DNA of 6,747 bases from Methanomassiliicoccales archaeon (GTDB lineage: Archaea; Thermoplasmatota; Thermoplasmata; SG8-5). This document shows, piece by piece, positions 1 to 6,213 of the stretch. The stretch's first letter is position 1. Each line of letters begins with the position of its first letter. Location: contig DAOVXH010000099.1 of assembly GCA_030636255.1 (NCBI GenBank), forward strand, positions 1 through 6,747, written 5' to 3'. Under the pieces are notes generated by a model. The model worked only from the letters and a program-made list of their open reading frames with translations, ran no database searches and was not told the DNA's origin. Made by a program: the position numbers and the translations under genes.

Positions 1-1139
1 ATTAGCGCATTGATGTCTGTGTCCCTTTCAGAGCCGCCAACAATCTCAAGACCACAATCTGGAGCCAGCATATCAAAGCACTTGGCAACAGGGCCAGGAG
101 CATCAGCATCTTCCTTCACGGGCTTGTAGAATGCCATTGCTTCCTTTGGATATTCCACAACAGCAACAGGAGTATCAAAATGCTTCATGATGGCCTCTTC
201 CTCAATTGTCCGGAGGTCCTTGCCCCAAACCACGTCCATGCCATCCTTTTCCTTGAGTATTTTCAATGCCTCGGTATAGGTTATGGTTGGCCATTCCTTT
301 TTAATCATGGCCTCCAGCATTTCAGTGTCAACCTCCAGAAATTCCAGTTCAGCCGCATTTGTGTCCAGTATTTTACGAATAATAAATTTAATTTCATCCT
401 TGGCAACCTGAATAACATCATGGTAGGTGAGCCAGGCAGCCTCCATTTCCGCCATCCAGAACTCAGTTAAATGGCGAGAAGTTTTGCTTTTCTCGGATCT
501 GAATGTAGGGCTCATATCGTATATTTTACCCAGGGAGAAAATCATTGCCTCGGCATATAATTGCCATGTCTGGGTCAGGTAGACTTTTTTATCATAATAC
601 TTGACCTCGAAGAGGGTTGCGCCGCCCTCGCAAGCATTTGGCGTGAATATTGGAGGTGTGAACTCATAGTACCCTTCTTTTCTGAAAAATTCATGAATAG
701 CACCGGTCATTGTGCTCCGAACCTTCATTATGGCGCTCATTCTCCTGGAGCGTATCCAGAGATGTCTGTTTTCACGAAGCCATTCCTCGCTCTGGTCCTT
801 CTGAATTGGATATGCATCTGCAAATCCCACAACATCAAATCCAGTCACCTGAACCTCAAAGCCGCCAGGAGCCCGGTCATCTGCTTTCAAAGTGCCGGTT
901 ACAGCAACCGAGCTTTCCAGAAGTGCCTTGACTGCATCATCAAACTGCTCTTCTGGCAGATTGCCCTTCTTTACAGTCACCTGGATGACTCCGCTGGGGT
1001 CCCTGATTGTGGCAAAAACAATCTTGCCACTGCTTCTGGTCCTCCATATCCAACCTCTAATTTCAACTTCCTTGCCATCAAATTCCTGGCTCATTATCTC
1101 GGATATGTCCTTGAACATGAATCCGGGGATTGTGCCCAT
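1..1139 (-). CDS. asnS: Asparaginyl-tRNA synthetase, archaeal type (C-terminus cut off by window edge)
   Basis: This class IIb aminoacyl-tRNA synthetase charges tRNA-Asn with asparagine in the cytosol. I translated 379 complete codons from the ATG at 1139. An N-terminal OB-fold anticodon-binding domain (about residues 20-105, with RGWIWRTRSSGKI and IRDPSGVIQV) is followed by the catalytic domain: CEGGATLF at 170-177, motif 2 at about 211-233 (PTFRSEKSKTSRHLTEFW), and IVGGSERD near the visible end. Motif 2 and the CEGGATLF block match archaeal AsnRS rather than archaeal AspRS, as far as I can recall the Pyrococcus enzyme. Family length is about 430 residues, so roughly 50, including motif 3, lie outside the window. 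The reading frame is blocked by a TAG shortly upstream, and ATG 1139 is the first ATG after it; a weak GGAAAG lies 10 nt ahead. M8 is a possible alternative start. It appears to be transcribed alone, divergent from the small gene at 1344. Confidence 0.95.
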   Translation of the reverse strand, partial: MGTIPGFMFKDISEIMSQEFDGKEVEIRGWIWRTRSSGKIVFATIRDPSGVIQVTVKKGNLPEEQFDDAVKALLESSVAVTGTLKADDRAPGGFEVQVTGFDVVGFADAYPIQKDQSEEWLRENRHLWIRSRRMSAIMKVRSTMTGAIHEFFRKEGYYEFTPPIFTPNACEGGATLFEVKYYDKKVYLTQTWQLYAEAMIFSLGKIYDMSPTFRSEKSKTSRHLTEFWMAEMEAAWLTYHDVIQVAKDEIKFIIRKILDTNAAELEFLEVDTEMLEAMIKKEWPTITYTEALKILKEKDGMDVVWGKDLRTIEEEAIMKHFDTPVAVVEYPKEAMAFYKPVKEDADAPGPVAKCFDMLAPDCGLEIVGGSERDTDINAL

Positions 1140-1259
1140 CTTTAATAATCTTTCCAATTGCTATGTTCTTCATTTCCTGATTCAAATCATGTCAAGCTTT
1201 GTCACTATTGTAATAAATAATCAGAATTTATTCACAAAAAAATATTCCGTCTGACAAGG
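1140..1259 (-). promoter_or_regulatory. Probable asnS promoter region (exact box unclear)
   Basis: This AT-rich stretch upstream of asnS must hold its promoter. Nothing TATA-like sits at the leaderless position about 27 nt before ATG 1139. The best minus-strand candidates are TTTATTA at 1217-1211 and AATAAATT near 1233-1224, which would give a 5' leader of roughly 45-65 nt and fit the weak GGAAAG (1155-1150) ahead of the start. I cannot choose between the boxes by eye. Confidence 0.3.
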
Positions 1260-1268
1260 TATATAAAC
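1260..1268 (+). promoter_or_regulatory. Archaeal TATA box for the small gene at 1344
   Basis: TATATAAAC is close to the archaeal TATA consensus. Transcription would start about 27 nt downstream, near 1290. No start codon lies exactly there, so this transcript should carry a leader of about 54 nt, in agreement with the strong ribosome binding site at 1333-1337. Confidence 0.65.
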
Positions 1269-1332
1269 TTCGGATTACCTATTTTCCTAATAAGAGATGA
1301 GCCTAGGCTAATGAGAGACCTGCTTCGTATCA

Positions 1333-1337
1333 GGAGG
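1333..1337 (+). promoter_or_regulatory. Ribosome binding site that fixes the start at 1344
   Basis: GGAGG is a full match to the anti-Shine-Dalgarno core and lies 6 nt before ATG 1344. The in-frame ATG at 1311 has no comparable site, so the downstream start is preferred. Confidence 0.7.
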
Positions 1338-1343
1338 AGAAGA

Positions 1344-1553
1344 ATGAGTGAGATAGAAGGCAATGGCAAGGCAAAGCCCAAGGAGGAAAAAGATGGCTCT
1401 TTAATGGGGTCCAGTCCCAGTGCCAGCAAGATTTTTGCTCCTACAAACCAGACTCCAATTTTTAAAAAGGATTTATATGCAGATCTGGAAAAGATAGAAG
1501 AACGAGGCAAGCGAAAGAAAGGTTTCTCACTCTTTGGTCGGAACAAGAAATAA
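1344..1553 (+). CDS. Small lysine-rich hypothetical protein (69 residues)
   Basis: I do not recognise this protein. It is soluble, strongly charged and low in complexity: a K/E-rich N-terminal third (MSEIEGNGKAKPKEEKDG), a Ser/Ala-rich linker, a probable helix around DLYADLEKIEERGKRKK, and the C-terminal end GFSLFGRNKK. It has no Cys, no zinc motif and no membrane segment. ATG 1344 is chosen because GGAGG stands 6 nt ahead and a TATA box lies at 1260; starting at ATG 1311 would add 11 residues including RIRRRR. The gene converges on the transglutaminase gene, with 14 nt between the two stop codons. The promoter and ribosome site make a real gene likely. The basic, partly disordered composition would suit binding of nucleic acid or an acidic surface, but that is only a guess. 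Confidence 0.7.
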   Translation: MSEIEGNGKAKPKEEKDGSLMGSSPSASKIFAPTNQTPIFKKDLYADLEKIEERGKRKKGFSLFGRNKK

Positions 1554-1567
1554 TTCTATAAAACCTA

Positions 1568-2773
1568 TTAAATCAGAGTCCTATTCTGAGGTATCATAAG
1601 TAGAATAGAACCAGTAATACTTCCTGAGCCAGTGTAACTTCCATTATAAGATTCAGTCAGTTCCACCACAGGTTCCGGCTGATTTCCAACAGTGGTATAA
1701 TTATATGTAAGTAAATGATAATAATCATCCAGATGTTCTCCATCACCATCAGATTTCCACTCTTCCAGGCGATTGCATTTCCTCACAAGAAAATCACCGT
1801 TTGCAGGGTCGATGGTTACTTCCTCGTGGCCGCCGCTGGCCATTGGAATATAAATTTCAGCCCATGCATGAGGGCCCCAATCTCCGCTTACTGAGTCATA
1901 CAGAGTCCCGAAGGCTAGCCATGATGGAATACCTGCTGCCCTGCACAATGAGATTAGCAGAATAGACTGGTCATCGCAATCCCCGGTGCCATCAGCCAAT
2001 GTGCGAAGACATGGTTTTGGCTCGCTACCGCTCAATGTCTGGTAGGCCACATTACTCCGAACATAACTGTAGATGCTCTTCACATTCTCATAGACTGTTG
2101 CTGAACTTATGGTCAGGGAACTTGCGAGATTTTGAATTGTTGAATGCTCTGGCCATATCTTGTATTCACCTATGGGATTTCCATTGACATCTGTTATTTC
2201 CCATTCATTACCTAATTGATAATCCATGCTAGATGGAATATCACTGTCCATGCCTGAATTGGAGCTGTCAATGTCCCAGATTATTGTATTTACTTTGGCC
2301 TGATATGAAGCTGCAAGCTGTATCTGGCCGGTTCCGCCGCCGGTCCACTCTATCCAATCCCCACCATATTTTGAAATCTGGCTGGCAGCAGGTAATGTGT
2401 CAACATAAATTATCTCCTGGGCCTTGCCCTGGCTGGTTGTAAAATCTTCTGGAACCGGAAGGTCGCAGGTGAACTGGATATCCCCCTGGTCAATATTTAT
2501 TTCAACTGTCCTTGTCAGGGTAAAAGAGGAACTGGCTGTGTAGGTATTGCCCATGAGGGGGCCAAGTAACATTGGGCCAAGTGGTGAGAACAGAAGCATG
2601 AACAATAATAGAAGAACAATAAGAATGGCAATTGCTGCGCCAGCACGGCTTTTTCTGTTTTGCTGCGGTCTGGGTTGCTGTACTGGAGGCTGTTGAGTGG
2701 TGGGCTGCTGTACTGGCCTTGGTGCAGGGGCCTTGTATCCCGGTGGTGGCGGAGGCAGTGGTTTTGCGCTCAA
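1568..2773 (-). CDS. Membrane-anchored transglutaminase-like protein
   Basis: This 401-residue protein has a short Pro/Gln-rich N-terminal tail (residues 1-40, beginning MSAKPLPPPPPGY), basic residues KSR, one long hydrophobic segment (about 45-74) and a large domain predicted outside the cell. The transglutaminase-like core is at about 228-335, with the Cys-His-Asp triad visible: C266 in GDCDDQS, H302 in GPHAWAEIYIP and D322 in TIDPANGD. Archaeal and bacterial members of this fold are usually thought to be proteases or amidases or to crosslink proteins; the substrate here is unknown. N-x-S/T sites at N358, N377 and N397 fit exposure to archaeal glycosylation. The start is TTG at 2773: a stop codon directly precedes it in frame, there is no ATG for more than 50 codons after it, and GGAGGG lies 8 nt ahead. 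TTG overlaps the TGA of the PrsW-like gene upstream as TTGA, so the two are probably co-translated. Confidence 0.85.
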   Translation of the reverse strand: MSAKPLPPPPPGYKAPAPRPVQQPTTQQPPVQQPRPQQNRKSRAGAAIAILIVLLLLFMLLFSPLGPMLLGPLMGNTYTASSSFTLTRTVEINIDQGDIQFTCDLPVPEDFTTSQGKAQEIIYVDTLPAASQISKYGGDWIEWTGGGTGQIQLAASYQAKVNTIIWDIDSSNSGMDSDIPSSMDYQLGNEWEITDVNGNPIGEYKIWPEHSTIQNLASSLTISSATVYENVKSIYSYVRSNVAYQTLSGSEPKPCLRTLADGTGDCDDQSILLISLCRAAGIPSWLAFGTLYDSVSGDWGPHAWAEIYIPMASGGHEEVTIDPANGDFLVRKCNRLEEWKSDGDGEHLDDYYHLLTYNYTTVGNQPEPVVELTESYNGSYTGSGSITGSILLMIPQNRTLI

Positions 2774-3513
2774 TCACTCACCCTCCTTCTGCTGTCCCTT
2801 CGCATCTCCTTTTGAACTTCCTGGGGAAGGCATTCTGGAATTGTCTTTGTGTAAACCCCCCAGAAGATGATAAGGGCCAATGGAAGTGCCAGAACAATGG
2901 AATACCATATCTGGTCATAAATAAACCACGGGAACATGAGCATATTGAACAGCATATGGGGTATAACTGCCAGAGGTATTCCACGCATACCTAGATTCTG
3001 GCCAGTGGCACTGCCGATTGTTGCACCAACTGAAACATGAATAAGACATGTGGCAATAGACAGGAATAATAGCCCTAGCCAGGTTAGTAAATCAATGGAG
3101 CCAGAAGTAGTGCCCAGGTCAATTACAATATAACCGATGATTGCTGTTGCAGAATACCCTGCTCCAAGGGCCACACCGTAAAATGTGCTGTCAAATCTGC
3201 CCCTGTAACCTTTAAAGTTCAGAAGGATAAATTTTGCCAGGTCCTCCAATAGTGGAAAGGCCAGCACATAAATCAAAATGAACATGACAAAATAGAAATT
3301 CTCATCAGTGGTGAACATGGGATACAGCATAAGCTCCAGTACGAAAATCAGGGAGCCAGCCACCATTCCAACTGCCAGCATGAAAAAGACTCGGCGGTCC
3401 TCAAAAAGTGAGCCCTGAACGTAGGGATAGGCATACTTGTGAAGACAGAACCAGATAAGGAAAAGCGCAGGCGCGAAACCTATGACACTGCCCATGAGCA
3501 TTATGACGTTCAT
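2770..3513 (-). CDS. PrsW-like polytopic membrane protein (putative intramembrane protease, altered motifs)
   Basis: This 247-residue protein has about seven predicted membrane segments and a basic C-terminal tail (RRDSRRR). Its motif order resembles PrsW glutamic-type intramembrane proteases, in which an acidic pair and histidines inside the membrane cut membrane-bound substrates such as anti-sigma factors. Numbering from ATG 3513: motif 1 reads E90-D91-x-x-K94 where PrsW usually has EExxK; motif 2 is FDSTFYGVALGAG (about 107-119), followed by SATA where the family often has EN; motif 3 is H159-xxx-G163; motif 4 is H186-xxx-N190. Activity is therefore plausible but not assured, since Asp replaces the second Glu and the EN pair is missing. 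ATG 3513 is preferred over TTG 3516 because a TATA box is centred 26-27 nt upstream and no Shine-Dalgarno site is seen, which fits a leaderless mRNA. It is the first gene of an operon with the transglutaminase gene (TTGA overlap). Confidence 0.72.
   Translation of the reverse strand: MNVIMLMGSVIGFAPALFLIWFCLHKYAYPYVQGSLFEDRRVFFMLAVGMVAGSLIFVLELMLYPMFTTDENFYFVMFILIYVLAFPLLEDLAKFILLNFKGYRGRFDSTFYGVALGAGYSATAIIGYIVIDLGTTSGSIDLLTWLGLLFLSIATCLIHVSVGATIGSATGQNLGMRGIPLAVIPHMLFNMLMFPWFIYDQIWYSIVLALPLALIIFWGVYTKTIPECLPQEVQKEMRRDSRRRVSD
2782..2786 (-). promoter_or_regulatory. Ribosome binding site supporting the TTG start at 2773
   Basis: On the minus strand GGAGG, followed by GTGA, precedes TTG 2773 with an 8-nt spacer. 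It lies inside the last codons of the PrsW-like gene. This internal site is the main reason to accept a TTG start and to infer translational coupling. Confidence 0.75.
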
Positions 3514-3535
3514 CAATTGATATAATGTGGATTAG

Positions 3536-3543
3536 ATATAATA
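3536..3543 (-). promoter_or_regulatory. TATA box for the PrsW-like/transglutaminase operon
   Basis: Minus-strand TATTATAT is centred 26-27 nt before ATG 3513, the spacing expected if transcription begins at the A of the start codon. It stands back to back with the arsM TATA box at 3552. A second copy of the same sequence (GATATAAT on the plus strand, 3519-3526 and 3535-3542) lies 16 nt nearer the gene, too close to act as the box for this start. Confidence 0.6.
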
Positions 3544-3551
3544 GGGTATTG

Positions 3552-3559
3552 TTATAAAT
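3552..3559 (+). promoter_or_regulatory. TATA box for arsM
   Basis: TTATAAAT is centred about 27 nt before ATG 3583 and only about 18 nt before ATG 3574. In archaea transcription starts about 25-27 nt from the box centre, so it points to leaderless translation from 3583. No ribosome binding site precedes either ATG. Confidence 0.65.
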
Positions 3560-3582
3560 ATTTGAAAAATTATATGGCCAGT

Positions 3583-4338
3583 ATGACCAAGGATATCGAA
3601 ATCACCCAGGTAGTGAAAAAGCATTATGCAAAGGTTGCCAAGAATGATTCTGGCTGTTGCACAACCCAGTGCGGTTGTAAGGATGCAACATCAGAGGAAA
3701 TTTCTGCTGCCATTGGCTATTCCCAGGAAGAAATGGACCTTGTGCCAGAGGCAAATCTAGGCCTTGGATGCGGCAATCCAATTTCACTTGGAACTTTCAA
3801 TGAGGGCGAGACTGTTGTGGATCTTGGCTCAGGAGCAGGATTTGACTGTTTCCTGGCAGCCAAAAAGGTGGGCCAGTCCGGAAAAGTCATTGGCGTGGAC
3901 ATGACAGATGAAATGCTGGAAAAGGCCAGAAATAATGCAGAAAAACACGGCTTCAAAAATGTTGAGTTCCGCAAGGGTTACATCCACCAATTGCCAATTG
4001 ATGATGCCTCCGTGGATATTATTATTTCAAATTGCGTTATAAATCTGGCTCCCGACAAACTTGCAGTCTACAAGGACGCATTCCGGGTGCTGAAACCTGG
4101 CGGGCGCATGTATGTTTCTGACATCGTATTACTGGCAGAACTAACTCCTGAACAGCAATCAAATGAAGAACTTATAGCTGGCTGTGTAGGCGGCGCCCTC
4201 CTGAAGGATGATTACCTGGCAAAAGTGAAAGAGGCTGGTTTCCGTTATGAAATCTTAATGGAGGACATGGAAATCAGCAAGAACCAGTATGGTGGATTGC
4301 CGGTGATGAGCCTGAAATTGGGGGCTTACAAGAGTTGA
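3583..4338 (+). CDS. arsM: Arsenite S-adenosylmethionine methyltransferase
   Basis: This cytosolic enzyme transfers methyl groups from S-adenosylmethionine to trivalent arsenic, giving methylated and partly volatile arsenicals. The 251-residue length is typical of prokaryotic ArsM. Numbering from ATG 3583: a Cys-rich N-terminal stretch SGCCTTQCGC holds C25, C26, C30 and C32; SAM-binding motif I is VVDLGSGAGFD (78-88), with the acidic D106 in VIGVDMTDEM; the As-binding cysteines of the family match C151 in SNCVINLAPDK and C201 in AGCVGGAL. The family's catalytic cysteines are therefore all represented. The TATA box at 3552 fits a leaderless ATG at 3583; ATG 3574 and TTG 3562 are less likely starts. 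It is divergent from the PrsW-like operon, and its TGA overlaps the next gene's TTG. No arsR, arsenite pump or arsenate reductase is in the window, so any arsenic control cannot be read from the sequence. Confidence 0.93.
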   Translation: MTKDIEITQVVKKHYAKVAKNDSGCCTTQCGCKDATSEEISAAIGYSQEEMDLVPEANLGLGCGNPISLGTFNEGETVVDLGSGAGFDCFLAAKKVGQSGKVIGVDMTDEMLEKARNNAEKHGFKNVEFRKGYIHQLPIDDASVDIIISNCVINLAPDKLAVYKDAFRVLKPGGRMYVSDIVLLAELTPEQQSNEELIAGCVGGALLKDDYLAKVKEAGFRYEILMEDMEISKNQYGGLPVMSLKLGAYKS

Positions 4339-4934
4339 GAAAAGAGTTGGAGAGAGTTTCCCCATGGGGATTCATGGAGGGGCCGTATCCATGGTTTGAG
4401 TATGACTACAAAGCATCACATAAACGCGGCAAGTATGCAGTACCAGTATTTTTCTTTGTCACATTCCTGGTTCCGGCATGCCTTGCGTATTATTTGGCTG
4501 GCAATGGTGATTATTTCCAGATAACCCTCGTAATATTAGCAGTGCTCAATATCCCATTATTAATTTATGTCAAGATAGATTCAAAAAAGAGTGAAAAGAA
4601 CATTATAGGCTCCTATCATCTTACAGCCACTGGCAATAAGGAAGTTTACAAGGCAATAGTTGATGATATTGCCTATCACCTGAAGGATTGTGTTGAAGAA
4701 CCAATAATTAGAGATATCAAGGGTGAACTCTTTCATTCCTATATATGGAACATCCAGGGCTCTCAAATACATGTTCAATTGAAGCTGGATGACAATGAAA
4801 TGACAGTAATGTTATGGAATCTCGCCAAAAATCCCACCACTGGCAGGAATATACTGGACCTGTTTGATAAGTACATTCTTATCAAGAGACAGGATGTGTT
4901 TTTGAGGGTGCCAGAACCAGAAAATCAAGATTGA
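4335..4934 (+). CDS. Two-helix membrane protein of unknown function, downstream of arsM
   Basis: I do not recognise this family. The 199-residue protein has a short N-terminal cytoplasmic part with WGFMEGPYPWFEYDY, two hydrophobic segments (about 35-54 and 60-79) joined by a short turn, and a soluble C-terminal domain of about 115 residues predicted in the cytosol. That domain has an alternating alpha/beta look (VYKAIVDDIAYHL, IHVQLKLDD, EMTVMLWNLA, NILDLFDKYIL) and no obvious catalytic motif; its single Cys (C119) does not suggest metal binding. The start is uncertain. TTG 4335 gives the TTGA overlap with arsM, like the verified-looking overlap at 2773, but lacks a good ribosome site; the first in-frame ATG is 4374, giving 186 residues. 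It is probably co-transcribed with arsM. Its end overlaps the end of the signal peptidase gene by 10 nt, tail to tail. A role in arsenic handling is only suggested by position. Confidence 0.8.
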   Translation: MRKELERVSPWGFMEGPYPWFEYDYKASHKRGKYAVPVFFFVTFLVPACLAYYLAGNGDYFQITLVILAVLNIPLLIYVKIDSKKSEKNIIGSYHLTATGNKEVYKAIVDDIAYHLKDCVEEPIIRDIKGELFHSYIWNIQGSQIHVQLKLDDNEMTVMLWNLAKNPTTGRNILDLFDKYILIKRQDVFLRVPEPENQD

Positions 4935-6127
4935 GGTTCAGAGTAGCCTGTTTTCCTCAACCGACCAATACAGTAAACGGTCACAACAAACCAACTGGCC
5001 ACCAGCATTAAAAACAATGGAACGGTTATTATCAACATTATCAATAAAAATAAAATCCCTAGGCCAGTAAGCAGCATCCAGTTTCCAAGCTTTGACTCAT
5101 TATCTTCATTAAAAGCCATATCTTGCTGCAACCAGAAAAGAGCCGCAATTATGATAAAGCAGACAAATGGATAGGCAAAGGCCAGTGGCCAGACCATGTA
5201 CGGAATCAGCAGAACTGGAATTAATCCAATGAGCATTATCGGCACAAAATGTTCCTGTTTGATGCTGAACCTGGACTTTAGCCAGATAGTTCCCCAGGAC
5301 ATAATAATCACAAGAACAGCAATTAGCCCGAAGGAAAGATAGAGAATAAACTTCTCCTGGCTGTCCAGCAATGATGAGCCGTTTATGCTGGCCAATATCT
5401 TTAATCCAAGGGAGCCCAACAGTAAAATTGTTGTTGTCCTGGGAATAAACTCGGTGTTCCAGTATTGGCGCATTGAGAAGGACAGCACCATGGCAATGGC
5501 AAGCACCATGAAATAGACCAGTTCATAACCGCTTGAAAACAGCAGTTCATTGTCCATAATCCTTGTGACCTTGCCAACAAGAACATCCTGTGTCACCAGT
5601 GGCATTCCAGATTCCTGATCAATAGTTACTCGATTATCGCCGATTGTTATGAAACCACCGTTCACATCAGCAGGGACATCTGCAAGCCAGTCTGCCGAAA
5701 TATTAATAGTTCGGTTGAAGCCACCATAATTGTACAATTCAACCTGGCTGGCTCCGTAAATATCAAGCTCGGGAATATCCATGGTAATATTTTCCTGGGT
5801 TCGATTTACCTGAACCCAGCATAGCGCTCGATGAACATATTTCATGGTGCAGTCCCTGAAAATTATTACGTCACCATAGTCACCTGCAACCTGGTAGTCA
5901 AGCCCCTGGCCCTCATAGTAGGAAGAAATATTTTCCAACTCAAAAGGTTCATAGCCGGCCATATCACCAGAGTCTAGTACCCCAATTTGATGCTCCTGGC
6001 CATGCTGCATGGAGTTGCCAAAAACTACCAGATAGCTATTGCCGTCTGTAATCTCCAGGGCGGTGCCAGATACCAGAAGTACGGCCATAATCAATAAAAT
6101 TCCAATCAACAATCTTCGCTCACTCAT
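4925..6127 (-). CDS. Archaeal signal peptidase I (S26B) with polytopic C-terminal region
   Basis: This peptidase should remove signal peptides from exported proteins at the outer face of the membrane. Numbering from ATG 6127 (400 residues): an N-terminal signal anchor (7-24); the catalytic Ser39 in FGNSMQHG; VLDSGDM (50-56), then GDYGDVIIF (82-90); His99 in KYVHRA, which replaces the bacterial Lys as in archaeal and Sec11 enzymes; and D164 (in IGDN) and D170 (in VTID), spaced by six as in the Methanococcus voltae enzyme. VLVGKV closes the domain at about 186. N-glycosylation sites at N66, N108, N113, N138 and N142 lie in the part predicted outside. Residues 201-388 add about six or seven membrane segments, well beyond a minimal archaeal signal peptidase. 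ATG 6127 lies 27 nt from the centre of a TATA box and has no ribosome site; ATG 6133 and TTG 6205 are less likely. Transcribed alone. Confidence 0.87.
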   Translation of the reverse strand: MSERRLLIGILLIMAVLLVSGTALEITDGNSYLVVFGNSMQHGQEHQIGVLDSGDMAGYEPFELENISSYYEGQGLDYQVAGDYGDVIIFRDCTMKYVHRALCWVQVNRTQENITMDIPELDIYGASQVELYNYGGFNRTINISADWLADVPADVNGGFITIGDNRVTIDQESGMPLVTQDVLVGKVTRIMDNELLFSSGYELVYFMVLAIAMVLSFSMRQYWNTEFIPRTTTILLLGSLGLKILASINGSSLLDSQEKFILYLSFGLIAVLVIIMSWGTIWLKSRFSIKQEHFVPIMLIGLIPVLLIPYMVWPLAFAYPFVCFIIIAALFWLQQDMAFNEDNESKLGNWMLLTGLGILFLLIMLIITVPLFLMLVASWFVVTVYCIGRLRKTGYSEPQS

Positions 6128-6150
6128 TAGCATGAAATTGTAATTTTGGC

Positions 6151-6157
6151 ATATAAA
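6151..6157 (-). promoter_or_regulatory. TATA box for the signal peptidase gene
   Basis: Minus-strand TTTATAT is centred 27 nt before ATG 6127 and about 21 nt before ATG 6133. The spacing selects 6127 as a leaderless start, and no Shine-Dalgarno sequence is present. Confidence 0.65.
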
Positions 6158-6173
6158 CCTATTATTGACATGT

Positions 6174-6213
6174 AAGAAAAAGAAAGGTAGAGAAGGCCAT
6201 GTCAAGCCTTCTC
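6174..6213 (-). terminator. Hairpin plus U-rich tract behind the repeat-protein gene
   Basis: Positions 6190-6197 (GAGAAGGC) pair exactly with 6206-6213 (GCCTTCTC) around an 8-nt loop. Read on the minus strand, the hairpin is followed by a pyrimidine tract, CCTTTCTTTTTCTT (6188-6175). It sits 85 nt after the stop of the gene at 6298 and just before the signal peptidase TATA box, a sensible place to end that transcript. Archaeal termination depends mainly on U-rich tracts, so the hairpin may be secondary. Confidence 0.55.

Noticed and set aside
561..1254. Plus-strand open frames of up to 194 codons opposite asnS
   Set aside because: The minus strand encodes a complete, well-conserved synthetase domain through this whole stretch. 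The plus-strand frames show no domain and are antisense artefacts.
1300..1309. Perfect 10-bp palindrome AGCCTAGGCT just after the predicted transcription start of the small gene, a possible operator
   Set aside because: About six or seven 10-bp palindromes are expected by chance in a window this long, and no second copy or known operator supports it.
1232..1546. A 104-codon minus-strand frame opposite the small lysine-rich gene
   Set aside because: The plus frame has a TATA box and a GGAGG site at the right distances, whereas the minus frame has neither, and its hydrophobic/Arg-rich sequence mirrors Lys/Glu codons read backward.
1571..1597. Short inverted repeat TCAGA/TCTGA just inside the end of the transglutaminase gene as a terminator for the small gene
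   Set aside because: The stem has only five pairs and there is no following U tract on the plus strand.
3561..4338. An arsenic resistance island around arsM
   Set aside because: No ArsR, arsenite pump, arsenate reductase or transfer signature is visible in the window; arsM stands with envelope genes only.
4359..4370. Perfect 12-bp palindrome TCCCCATGGGGA between the two candidate starts of the membrane protein gene
   Set aside because: One or two of this length are expected by chance here. It has no loop, so it would not form a hairpin, and it lies in coding sequence.
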